From Propionicimonas paludicola (GTDB taxonomy: Bacteria; Actinomycetota; Actinomycetes; Propionibacteriales; Propionibacteriaceae), in assembly GCF_002563675.1 (NCBI RefSeq), contig NZ_PDJC01000001.1, positions 1,240,001 to 1,304,000 of the forward strand: a DNA stretch of 64,000 nucleotides. Direction: 5' to 3'. The notes under the pieces were generated by a model. It did no database searches. It had not been told where the DNA came from and saw nothing but the letters and a program-made list of their open reading frames with translations. The position numbers and the translations under genes are program-made. Of the stretch, positions 45,354-53,184 are shown piece after piece. Positions within the stretch are counted from its first letter, which is position 1. The number at the start of each line of letters is the position of its first letter.

Positions 45354-46690
45354 GAAGCACTCCGGAACAGCGCTCCTGGTACTGGTACGACTGGGCCAAC
45401 TCGGCCTACATCACCACCACGGCCACCGTGCTGATCGGCCCGTACCTCACCCACCTGGCCAACAACGCGGCCGGCTGCACCGACCTGGCTGACGGCCAGG
45501 TCTGCACCACCCCGGTCCAACTGCTCGGCTTCCTGCCAGTGCTTCCGGGGGCGCTGCCGTCCTTCGTGTCGACGATCAGCACGGTGATTTCGGCGGTGCT
45601 GCTGCTCTTCGTGGGCGCGGCGGCCGACCGCTCCGCCCATCCGCACCGCTGGCTGGGCGGATCGGCCTGGATCGGGGCGCTGGCCGGCTGCGCCATGTTC
45701 TTCCTGTCCGGTGACAACTGGCAGCTCGGCGTCTGGCTGATGATCATCGGGGCCTTCAGCTTCGGCGCGTCCACGGTCGTCTACGACTCGATCCTGGTCC
45801 GGATCGCCGGGCCGGACGAGCGGGACCGGGTCTCCAGTAGGGGCTGGGCCCTCGGCTATGCCGGCGGTGGCCTGCTGTTGGCGATCAACTTCGCGGTGAT
45901 CACGTTCAACAAGCAGCTCGGCCTGGACTCGGAGATGGCGGTGCGGATCTGTCTGCTGTCGGCCGGGGTGTGGTGGGCGGCGTTCACACTGATCCCGTTC
46001 CTCGGGCTGCGTCGGCTGCCGCGCGAGGTGTCCAAGGAGGCCGCCGAAGGCAACCCGCTCTCTCAGCTGATCGGCACCTTCCGGGTGCTCCGCAAGTACC
46101 CCCAGACGATGATGTTCCTGCTGGCCTTCCTGTTCTACAACGACGGCATCCAGACGGTGATCTTCGCGTCCAGCCAGTACGCCTCCGGCGAGCTCGGAAT
46201 GGCGCAGAGCAACGTGCTGATGACCTTCCTGCTGACCCAGGTGGTAGCGCTGTTCGGCGCGCTGATCTTCGGCAGGTTCGCCGCGCGCTACGGTGCCAAA
46301 CGCACAGTGCTGGGCGGCATCGTGATCTGGCTCGCAGTGGTGGTGGTCGGCTTCCTGTTGCCGGCCGGCAACTTCGGCGCCCTGCTCGGCTTGGGCGCTG
46401 CCATCGGGCTGGTGATGGGCGGTACCCAGGCCCTGTCCCGCTCGATGTACAGCCAGCTGATCCCGATCGGACGCGAGGCCGAGTTCTTCAGCTTCTACCA
46501 GGCCATGGAGCGTGGGACGAGCTGGCTGGGCACCTTGGCCTTCGGGCTGGTGTTCCAGTTCGCCCAGTCCTACCGGCTCGCCCTGATCGCGCTGGCGGTC
46601 TTCTTCGTGGTCGGCGGCTTCCTGCTGACCAGGGTGAACATGCGCAAGGGAATCACTGACGCCGGTAACGCGTTACCAGCAGTGTTCTGA
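45350..46690 (+). CDS. UMF1/Atg22-type MFS transporter
   Basis: 446 residues with about 12 transmembrane helices. The N-terminus SWYWYDWANSAYITTT is the mark of the vacuole effluxer Atg22-like/UMF1 family. GTG 45350 is preferred to ATG 45335 since AGGAGG lies four bases ahead and the start overlaps the glpQ stop. The neighbour suggests glycerophosphodiester products as cargo, but this is inference. The last 14 codons contain a sigma-R-type promoter and palindrome for rbpA. Confidence 0.85.
   Translation: MRSTPEQRSWYWYDWANSAYITTTATVLIGPYLTHLANNAAGCTDLADGQVCTTPVQLLGFLPVLPGALPSFVSTISTVISAVLLLFVGAAADRSAHPHRWLGGSAWIGALAGCAMFFLSGDNWQLGVWLMIIGAFSFGASTVVYDSILVRIAGPDERDRVSSRGWALGYAGGGLLLAINFAVITFNKQLGLDSEMAVRICLLSAGVWWAAFTLIPFLGLRRLPREVSKEAAEGNPLSQLIGTFRVLRKYPQTMMFLLAFLFYNDGIQTVIFASSQYASGELGMAQSNVLMTFLLTQVVALFGALIFGRFAARYGAKRTVLGGIVIWLAVVVVGFLLPAGNFGALLGLGAAIGLVMGGTQALSRSMYSQLIPIGREAEFFSFYQAMERGTSWLGTLAFGLVFQFAQSYRLALIALAVFFVVGGFLLTRVNMRKGITDAGNALPAVF
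46648..46674 (+). promoter_or_regulatory. SigR/SigH-type promoter of rbpA overlapped by a 14-bp palindrome
   Basis: GGGAAT (46648-46653), 17 bases, then CGTT (46671-46674) fits the thiol-oxidative-stress ECF sigma consensus. The expected start is near 46681, giving a leader of about 50 bases to rbpA at 46730. A perfect palindrome GGTAACGCGTTACC (46664-46677) covers the CGTT. A separate TAACGT at 46695-46700 may be a primary-sigma -10. Confidence 0.6.
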
Positions 46691-46729
46691 TTTGCAGGTC
46701 CCGCTAACGTGGGGCACGGAGGTGGAGAG

Positions 46730-47062
46730 ATGGCTGATCGTGCACTACGGGGGTCCGGGTTGGGCTCCAAGAGCAATGCTGATCCCAGTGGGATCGAACT
46801 GGCGCCGCGCCAGGATGTCGGGTTCGACTGCCCGCGCGACCATCACTTCACAGTGGTTTTCGCCGAAGAGGCTGAGTTGCCCACCGAGTGGGAATGCCCG
46901 CGATGCGGTGCAGTGGCCCGCCGTTCCGACGGTGTCGTGGCCGAAGCCAAGGAGACCAAGCCGGTGCGTACCCACTGGGACATGCTGCGCGAGCGTCGCT
47001 CGCTGGAGGAGCTCGAGGAGCTCCTCGCCGAGCGCCTCGGTGAAATCCGCTCGGGTCGCTAG
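46730..47062 (+). CDS. rbpA: RNA polymerase-binding protein RbpA
   Basis: 110 residues. The actinobacterial general transcription factor that binds sigma and RNAP. DCPRDHHF and CPRCG form the zinc site; VVFAEEAELPTEWEC is the core; THWDMLRERRSLEELEELL is the sigma-interacting C-terminal helix. GGAGGTGGAGAG precedes the ATG. The stop is shared as CTAG with the convergent fxsA gene. In Streptomyces rbpA has a SigR-dependent promoter, which matches the promoter here. Confidence 0.95.
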   Translation: MADRALRGSGLGSKSNADPSGIELAPRQDVGFDCPRDHHFTVVFAEEAELPTEWECPRCGAVARRSDGVVAEAKETKPVRTHWDMLRERRSLEELEELLAERLGEIRSGR

Positions 47063-47577
47063 CCCAGCAGTTCGCCGCGCGGATCGGGCGATGCCGGTGG
47101 CTGTGGGGACGGGGCCGGCCCGTCCACGGTCTCGCCGCTGATCACCGTTCCGGTGTTGAAAGCCGAGTTCGCGGCCCCGAGCGAGCCGGACTTGGCCGAC
47201 TGGCGGGCCAGCAGGCAGCCGAGCACCCGACGAGCGTAGGGACGGGTGGCCGGGATCAGGAAGATCAGGCCGAACACGTCGGTGACGAAGCCGGGCAGAA
47301 TCAGAAGGATGCCGCCGACCAGCACCAGGGCGGCGTCGGCGAGCTGACCACTGGGTATCCGGCCCAGGCTGAGCGCGTCCCACAGTGCCGCCCAGGCCTT
47401 GCGTCCCTCGCGCTGCAGCAGCCAGGAACCCAGCAGCGCTTCGGCGATCAGGATGGCGACCGTCCAGCCGATCCCGATCCGGGTGCCGACCAGCGTCAGC
47501 AGCCAGACCTCGACGATCGACACAGCGATGAAGCCGATCACCAGGACCGGCAGCACCCACCGCTTGGTAGCGATCAC
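47059..47577 (-). CDS. fxsA: FxsA-family membrane protein
   Basis: 172 residues with about four membrane helices in an FxsA pattern (VIGFIAVSIVEVWLLTLVG, LLGSWLLQREGRKA, LVLVGGILLILPGFVTDVFGL), and a long hydrophilic Pro/Ser tail. The E. coli homologue affects phage exclusion; cellular role here is unknown. GTG 47577 overlaps the mannosyltransferase stop (GTGA), so it belongs to the lnt-ppm operon. Confidence 0.88.
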   Translation of the reverse strand: MIATKRWVLPVLVIGFIAVSIVEVWLLTLVGTRIGIGWTVAILIAEALLGSWLLQREGRKAWAALWDALSLGRIPSGQLADAALVLVGGILLILPGFVTDVFGLIFLIPATRPYARRVLGCLLARQSAKSGSLGAANSAFNTGTVISGETVDGPAPSPQPPASPDPRGELLG

Positions 47578-48365
47578 GAACTCAGGCCCTTGCCACCCCG
47601 CCGTCCGGTGAGAGCGGAGAAGGCCGAAGCAAGCTGACCGGTCCGGTACTGCCAGCCCCAGCGCGTGGTCAGGCCCATGGCCTCCAGCACGATGGCGCCG
47701 CTCATCTTGGAGTCGCCGTACTCACGCTCGACGAACTCGATCGGCACCTCGGCCACGGTGAAGCCGGCGCGCACCGCGCGACGGACGAGTTCCACCTGGA
47801 AGCCGTAGCCGGCCGCCTCGACGCCGTCCAGGCCCATGCCCTGCAGGGTGGTCGCGCGCCAGGCCACGAAGCCGCCGGTGGCGTCCTTGACCGGCAGGCC
47901 GAGCATTAGCTGGGTCCACAGGTTGCCGCCCCGAGACAGCAGTTCACGGTGCACCGGCCAGCCCTTGGTGGAGCCGCCCTTGATGTAGCGGGAGCCCTTC
48001 ACGGCGTCCGCGGTCTGCAGGCGCTCCAGAATGGATGGCAGGTACTCCGGCTGGTGGGAGCCGTCGGCGTCGTGTTCGATGAGGACCTGGTAGCCCTGCT
48101 CGATGCCCCAGCGGAAGCCGGCCAAGTAGGCCGCACCGAGGCCTTCCTTGCCGGTGCGGTGCAGCACATGCAGGTGGTCGTCGGCTGCAGCCAGCTCGTC
48201 GGCGAGAGCTCCGGTTCCGTCCGGGGAGTTGTCGTCGGCCACCAGGATGTGTGCGGTGGGTACGGCCGCCCGGATCCGGGCGGTGATCGGACGGAGGTTC
48301 TCCAACTCGTTGTAGGTGGGGATGATCACCAGGACGGGTTCAAGAGAGGTTGCCGGGTCTGGCAT
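47574..48365 (-). CDS. polyprenol-phosphate mannosyltransferase (Ppm/DPM1-like)
   Basis: A 263-residue GT2 enzyme: VIIPTYNELENL, VADDNSPDG, EHDADGSHQPEYLP (DxD) and SRYIKGG. No membrane domain. It transfers mannose from GDP-mannose to polyprenol phosphate for lipoglycan or protein mannosylation. The ATG 48365 is chosen because GGAG is six bases upstream; it overlaps the lnt gene by 26 bases. In mycobacteria Lnt and this domain are one protein (Ppm1); here they are two overlapping genes. Confidence 0.92.
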   Translation of the reverse strand: MPDPATSLEPVLVIIPTYNELENLRPITARIRAAVPTAHILVADDNSPDGTGALADELAAADDHLHVLHRTGKEGLGAAYLAGFRWGIEQGYQVLIEHDADGSHQPEYLPSILERLQTADAVKGSRYIKGGSTKGWPVHRELLSRGGNLWTQLMLGLPVKDATGGFVAWRATTLQGMGLDGVEAAGYGFQVELVRRAVRAGFTVAEVPIEFVEREYGDSKMSGAIVLEAMGLTTRWGWQYRTGQLASAFSALTGRRGGKGLSS

Positions 48366-49914
48366 GTTTAGCTCCACTTCGAGTTTGGCGTAAGTTCATT
48401 CTGCCCGAGATGACAAGGTAGCCAAGCCCGAGCAGCAGCCCGGCCACCACAATCAGTTCCAGCCAACCCGACCACAGGCTGGCCGGGGTGATCCCATCGC
48501 GTTCGGGCAGGCTCACCACGCCCGATGCGGACGAGTGGTCGCCCACCCGGAAGGCCACCGAGCCGTCCGGTTCGATCAGGCCCGAGACGCCGCTGGTGGT
48601 GACCACCAGGATCTCCCTGCGCAACTCCATCGCTCGGACCCTGGTCATCGCAAACTGCTGGTCGATCTGGCCGGTGCCCTGGTACATGGCATTCGACGAC
48701 TGCACCACCACCACCTGGGCGCCGTTGGTGGCCAGGTCGTGCGCGAAGCTGTCAAAGGCCAGGTCGTAGCAGACCAGGACGCCGACGGCGAGCCGACGCC
48801 CATCGTCCAGCTGCACGTTCATCACGCCGGGACGGTCACCGGGGATCGACTGGTCGCCGACATAGGCCAACTGAGGGATCAGCGGCAGCAGCAGCTCCCG
48901 CATGGGCACCCACTCCCCGAAGGGGACGATGCCGCGCTTGATGTAGGTGGCGGTGACGCCGCCTCGGGGGTCCCACCACAGCGAAGCGGTCTGCCGCTCG
49001 CCGGCGCCGGGGCCGGCCAGGATTGCGCCGACCAGCAGCGGCTTGTTGAGCCGGGCCACGGCAGCCTGGACCAGTCGTCCGGTCTCGGCATCGAGGAACG
49101 GATCGGCATCGGTCGAGTTCTCCGGCCAGACCACGAAGTCCGGCTGTGGCCGGGTGCCGGCGTCCACCTGGTCGGCGAGTTTCACCGTCTGGGCGAGCTG
49201 GTTCTTGGTGATCGTTCGGGCCGGGCCGAGTCCGTAGACCCCGCCGCCGGGTGCACCGCCTTGCACCCACCCGACCTGCACGCTGCCGGTCTCCGTCCCC
49301 GGCGCCACCAGGACGCCGGTCGAGGCGGCCAGTGCCAGGGCCGCGGCGCCGGTGAACAGGACGCTCGCCCGCCGCCAGCTCAACTGCTGCAGCCACCAGG
49401 CCACGCCCTGTCCGATCAGCGCCACGATCAGGCTGACCCCGGGCACACCGACAAGTGGATAGGCCCAGGCCAGTGGCGAGTCGGCCATGGCATAGCCGAG
49501 CCGGAGCCACCCGAAGCCGTTGAACGGGAACCGTGCGTAGGTGAACTCGATCGCCACCCAGGAAGCGGCGGCCAACAGCGGCCACCATCGACTGCGGGCT
49601 CCGAGCCGGATCAGCAGGCCCAACGCCAGGAAGAACAGCGACTCGACTCCGACCAGGCCGAACAGTGCCTCGAGGAAGATCACCTGCATCCAGTTCAGGC
49701 CGAGTCCCAAGAAGCCCAGCCCGAACAGCAGACCGTAGCCGGCCGCCCCGCGGTAGCCTCGGGCGGCCAGTACCGTCAGGCTCAGCCCGGCCACGCCGAG
49801 GAAGGCCAACGGCCACAGGTTGAACGGCTGGAAGGCCAGAGCGGTGAGCACTCCGCTCACCACCGCCAGCACCACCCGCAACGCCGCGGGGCGGCGGGCC
49901 AGTGCGTCGATCAC
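48340..49914 (-). CDS. lnt: apolipoprotein N-acyltransferase
   Basis: 524 residues. About eight membrane helices, then a nitrilase-fold extracytoplasmic domain. The catalytic triad is visible as E265 (VWPENST), K326 (YIKRGIVPFGEW) and C382 (LVCYDLAF). It adds the third acyl chain to lipoproteins. Start GTG 49914 with TAGGCT six bases ahead, so leaderless. It leads an operon with the mannosyltransferase and fxsA. Confidence 0.95.
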   Translation of the reverse strand: MIDALARRPAALRVVLAVVSGVLTALAFQPFNLWPLAFLGVAGLSLTVLAARGYRGAAGYGLLFGLGFLGLGLNWMQVIFLEALFGLVGVESLFFLALGLLIRLGARSRWWPLLAAASWVAIEFTYARFPFNGFGWLRLGYAMADSPLAWAYPLVGVPGVSLIVALIGQGVAWWLQQLSWRRASVLFTGAAALALAASTGVLVAPGTETGSVQVGWVQGGAPGGGVYGLGPARTITKNQLAQTVKLADQVDAGTRPQPDFVVWPENSTDADPFLDAETGRLVQAAVARLNKPLLVGAILAGPGAGERQTASLWWDPRGGVTATYIKRGIVPFGEWVPMRELLLPLIPQLAYVGDQSIPGDRPGVMNVQLDDGRRLAVGVLVCYDLAFDSFAHDLATNGAQVVVVQSSNAMYQGTGQIDQQFAMTRVRAMELRREILVVTTSGVSGLIEPDGSVAFRVGDHSSASGVVSLPERDGITPASLWSGWLELIVVAGLLLGLGYLVISGRMNLRQTRSGAKHARPGNLS

Positions 49915-49920
49915 GCCCAG

Positions 49921-49926
49921 AGCCTA
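49921..49926 (-). promoter_or_regulatory. -10 element, leaderless lnt promoter
   Basis: On the minus strand TAGGCT is followed by six bases and GTG. The divergent exonuclease gene starts 41 bases away on the other strand. Confidence 0.55.
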
Positions 49927-49966
49927 GTCGCACCGCGGCCGGGTGTGCTCATGGCACGATGGGGCG

Positions 49967-50881
49967 ATGCAGAAGACTGGGTTGTTGCTGCTGGACACGG
50001 CCTCCTTGTACTTCCGGGCCTTCTTCGGGTTGCCCTCGAGCCTGCGGGCGTCCGACGGGACGCCGGTGAACGCCGTCCGCGGGTTGCTGGACTTCGCAGC
50101 CCGGTTCATCACCGACTACTCCCCACAGCAACTCGCCTGCTGCTGGGACGACGCCTGGCGTCCTGCCTGGCGGGTTGCCCTGATCCGCTCCTACAAGGCG
50201 CATCGGGTGGCTCACGACGACATCGAGATCGTCCCTGAGGAACTCCAGGTGCAGGTCCCGCTGATCCGGGCCGTCCTGGCTGCGGCCGGCCTGCCGGTGA
50301 TCGGGGCCCCCGACGCCGAAGCCGACGACGTGATCGGAACTCTGTCCAGCACCGGGCAGGGAGTACGGATCGTCACCGGTGATCGGGACCTGTTCCAGCT
50401 GGTCGACGATGACCGGGACTGCCGGGTGCTCTACGTCGGACGCGGGGTGGCCCAGCATGAGGTGGTCGACGACGCCTGGCTGCAGGCCAAGTACGGGGTG
50501 CCGGCCCGCAGCTATGTGGACTTCGCCGTGCTGCGTGGCGACCCCTCCGACGGTCTTCCCGGCGTGGCCGGCGTGGGCGAGAAGACGGCAGCCAAGCTCG
50601 TGGCCCAGTACGGCTCTTTGGAGAAGATCCTTGCCGCAGCCCAGAGCGGACAACTCTCCCCCACGCTCAGCCAGCGACTGGCGGCAGCCATCGACTACCT
50701 GGGTCCGGCCGGCGAGGTGGTCGCGGTTCGGCGCGATCTGCCGCTGGGCAGCCCCGACCTGACTCTGCCGCCCGGTCCGGCCGATCCGGACGCCTTCGCC
50801 CGGCTCAGCGCTGAACTGAACCTCGGCTCCAGCGCCGAGCGCCTGGTGAATGCCCTGGCCGCAGCAAGTTCGCCGAGCTAA
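49967..50881 (+). CDS. 5'-3' exonuclease (PolI small-domain/FEN type)
   Basis: 304 residues. The PIN-like domain has LLDTASLYFRAFF, EADDVIGTL and TGDRDLFQLV acidic residues; the H3TH domain has GVAGVGEKTAAKLV. It is like the N-terminal domain of DNA polymerase I but with no polymerase attached. Likely removes RNA primers or flaps, or acts in repair. ATG 49967 is favoured; CACGAT six bases before it is an imperfect -10. Its stop overlaps metW on the other strand. Confidence 0.88.
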   Translation: MQKTGLLLLDTASLYFRAFFGLPSSLRASDGTPVNAVRGLLDFAARFITDYSPQQLACCWDDAWRPAWRVALIRSYKAHRVAHDDIEIVPEELQVQVPLIRAVLAAAGLPVIGAPDAEADDVIGTLSSTGQGVRIVTGDRDLFQLVDDDRDCRVLYVGRGVAQHEVVDDAWLQAKYGVPARSYVDFAVLRGDPSDGLPGVAGVGEKTAAKLVAQYGSLEKILAAAQSGQLSPTLSQRLAAAIDYLGPAGEVVAVRRDLPLGSPDLTLPPGPADPDAFARLSAELNLGSSAERLVNALAAASSPS

Positions 50882-51471
50882 CCCTTCAGCACGTAGACGG
50901 CTGCGCCGGCGGCCAGGTTGGCCATGGCGCCGGCCACCCGCAGCGGCTCACCGGTCGGGCTGAGCGGGATCCGCTGCTCGATGGTGAGGCCGAGTCGTCC
51001 GAACAGCTCCTCCAGCTCCAGCAGTGTGGTGAACCGCAGGTTGGGAGTGTCGTACCAGGCGTGCGGGAGGTCCTTGGAGATCGGCATCCGGCCGCGCAGC
51101 AGACGCAGCCGATGCCGCCACCAGCCGAAGTTGGGCGCCGACACGATCAGCCGCGAGCCGATCCGGGCCATCTGGGTCAGCACGTCCACCTGCCGATGGA
51201 CGGTCTGGATGGTCCGGGAGAGCACCACCACGTCGTAGGACGCGTCGGCGAACTCGTCCAGCTGGGTGTCGATGTCCAGCTCGATCACTGGTACCCCGAG
51301 GCCGATGGCCTCGATCACCGACTCCGGATCGATCTCGACCCCGGTTCCCCGACAGTGGTGGTTCTCGATCAGGTCGGCCAGCAGTGCACCCGAACCGCAG
51401 CCGAGGTCGAGCACCCGGCTGCCTGCCGGAACCAGGTCGGCCACCAGGGCCAGATCAGGACGAAGGCTCAC
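50878..51471 (-). CDS. metW: MetW-type methyltransferase-like protein
   Basis: 197 residues. VLDLGCGSGALLADL, VEIDPESV and DVVVLSRTIQTVHRQ form the MetW pattern, with APNFGWWRHRLRLLRGRMPISKDLP characteristic of the family. In several bacteria MetW stabilises or activates MetX. The GTG start overlaps the metX stop by four bases (GTGA), so the two are made together, in favour of a complex. Confidence 0.92.
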   Translation of the reverse strand: MSLRPDLALVADLVPAGSRVLDLGCGSGALLADLIENHHCRGTGVEIDPESVIEAIGLGVPVIELDIDTQLDEFADASYDVVVLSRTIQTVHRQVDVLTQMARIGSRLIVSAPNFGWWRHRLRLLRGRMPISKDLPHAWYDTPNLRFTTLLELEELFGRLGLTIEQRIPLSPTGEPLRVAGAMANLAAGAAVYVLKG

Positions 51472-52619
51472 GAGCGCACCTCCAACTGAGCCCGCTGCAG
51501 GTAGCTGCGCAGGGTGGCGTGATAGTCGTCGATCTCCAGCAGGAACGAGTCATGCCCCCACGGCGAAGTGATCTCCCGGAAGCTGACCGGTTGGCCGGCA
51601 TGTTCGAGTCGTCGCACGATCCGGCGGGAGTGCTCGGTGCCGAACCGCCAGTCGGTGTCGAAGGAGACCACCAACCACCGCACCGGGCTCTCAGCCAGCC
51701 GGGACAGCGCGTCCGGGTCGGCGAACGGGTCGAAGTAGTCCATCACTCTGGTGAGATACAGATAGCTGAGCGCATCGAACCGCTCCACGAAGGCCTTGCC
51801 TTGATGGTCGAGGTAGCTCTCCACAGCGAAATGGATGCCCAGTCCCTGTTCGTCGACGGCCGGCTGGGCCTGTCGGCCGAACTTCTCGGTGAGGGCGTCC
51901 TCGGATAGGTAGGTGATGTGCGCCATCATCCGGGCGATCGACAGGCCGGTCTCCGGGTTGGCGCCGTTGGCGGCGTACTCACCCTCACTGAACTCCGGGT
52001 CGGTCATGATGGCCCGCCGAGCCACGGCCGAGAAGGCGATGTTCTGCGCGGTCAGTCGGCTGGAGGCGGCGATCACGATGGCGTTGGCCAGATCCTCGGG
52101 GTAGTCCAGCGCCCATTGCAGGACCTGCATCCCGCCGAGCGAGCCACCCATGGCGGCCAGCAGCCGGGTAACCCCCAGATGCCGGATCAGCGCCCGATGG
52201 ACGGCCACCAGATCGCGCATCAGGAGCACCGGGAAGTCCAGCCCATAGGCCTTGCCGGTCGCCGGGTTGATCGAGGACGGGCCGGTGCTGCCCTGGCAGC
52301 CACCGATCAGGTTCGGACAGATCACGAAGTAGCGGTCGGTGTCCAAGGGTTTGCCCGGGCCGATCAGGTTGTCCCACCATCCTGGCCGGGTCGCTCCCTC
52401 GTGGAAGCCGGCCGCGTGGGCGTCCCCGGTCAGCGCGTGGCAGATGAAGATGGCGTTGTCGCGGGCTTCATTGAGTTGCCCGTAGGTCTCGTAGGCCACC
52501 TCGACCGGGCCGAGGCTGCCGCCGTTCGACATTCGCAGGGGGTTCTCGACACTGAACAGTGTCGCGGTCGCAGTTGTGACGATCCCGACGGAGCCGGCTT
52601 CCGGCACCTGGTGACCCAT
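51468..52619 (-). CDS. metX: homoserine O-acyltransferase
   Basis: A 383-residue alpha/beta hydrolase. The nucleophile S160 is in GGSLGGMQ, with acid in SFDTDWRF and base in WGHDSFLLE. It acylates homoserine in methionine synthesis. Whether it uses acetyl-CoA or succinyl-CoA cannot be fixed by eye. The ATG has GGAGGG seven bases upstream. TATGCT at 52649-52654 (minus) is the probable -10 and overlaps a CTCAG/CTGAG hairpin. There is no SAM riboswitch in the 96-bp gap. Confidence 0.93.
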   Translation of the reverse strand: MGHQVPEAGSVGIVTTATATLFSVENPLRMSNGGSLGPVEVAYETYGQLNEARDNAIFICHALTGDAHAAGFHEGATRPGWWDNLIGPGKPLDTDRYFVICPNLIGGCQGSTGPSSINPATGKAYGLDFPVLLMRDLVAVHRALIRHLGVTRLLAAMGGSLGGMQVLQWALDYPEDLANAIVIAASSRLTAQNIAFSAVARRAIMTDPEFSEGEYAANGANPETGLSIARMMAHITYLSEDALTEKFGRQAQPAVDEQGLGIHFAVESYLDHQGKAFVERFDALSYLYLTRVMDYFDPFADPDALSRLAESPVRWLVVSFDTDWRFGTEHSRRIVRRLEHAGQPVSFREITSPWGHDSFLLEIDDYHATLRSYLQRAQLEVRS

Positions 52620-52715
52620 CTGTTGACCCTCCTGCGAAGTGGGGTCTCAGCATAGACCTGAGCGTCCCGGCGACCGTGACACAATGACCAGGCACGAACG
52701 TGGGAAGGAAAACTG

Positions 52716-53183
52716 ATGAGTGAGTTGGCCGATCGGCTTCAGGCGGACCTGGTGGCTGCGATGAAGGAGCACGATGAGCTGACCCGCTCGACCTTGCGGA
52801 TGGCCATTGCCAGCATCAAGAACGAGCAGGTGGCCGGCAAGCAGGCCCGCCAGCTCGAACAGGCCGAGGTGCTCACTCTGCTGAACCGTGAAGTGGCCAA
52901 GCGTCGCGACTCGGCCGAGGCCTACACCGCCGGGAACCGCCCCGAACTGGCCGAGCGTGAGCTGGCTGAGATCGAGGTGCTGCAGCGCTACCTGCCGGCC
53001 GCCCTCACCGACGAGGAACTGGACGAGCTGGTTGCCGCCGAGGTGGCCGCCGCGGCCACTCAGCTGGGCGAGAAGCCGTCGATGAAGCAGATGGGCCTGG
53101 TGATCAAGGCCGTCAACGCCAAGGTGGCCGGACGCGCAGAGGGCGCCAAGGTGGCCGCCAAGGTGAAGGCCGCGCTCGGCTGA
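52716..53183 (+). CDS. GatB/YqeY domain protein
   Basis: 155 residues, all helical: LRMAIASIKNEQVAGK, EVLTLLNREVAKRRDSAEAY, ELAEIEVLQRYLPA and the C-terminal SMKQMGLVIKAVNAKVAGRAEGAKVAA tail that in GatB contacts tRNA. No amidotransferase core. Stand-alone members are of unknown function, perhaps tRNA-related. GAAGGA lies six bases before the ATG. It converges with the MFS gene with one base between stops. Confidence 0.92.
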   Translation: MSELADRLQADLVAAMKEHDELTRSTLRMAIASIKNEQVAGKQARQLEQAEVLTLLNREVAKRRDSAEAYTAGNRPELAERELAEIEVLQRYLPAALTDEELDELVAAEVAAAATQLGEKPSMKQMGLVIKAVNAKVAGRAEGAKVAAKVKAALG

Positions 53184-53184
53184 G

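Noticed and set aside
52620-52715. SAM riboswitch before metX
   Set aside because: The gap is 96 bases and lacks the core SAM-aptamer motifs; only a small hairpin over the -10 is seen.
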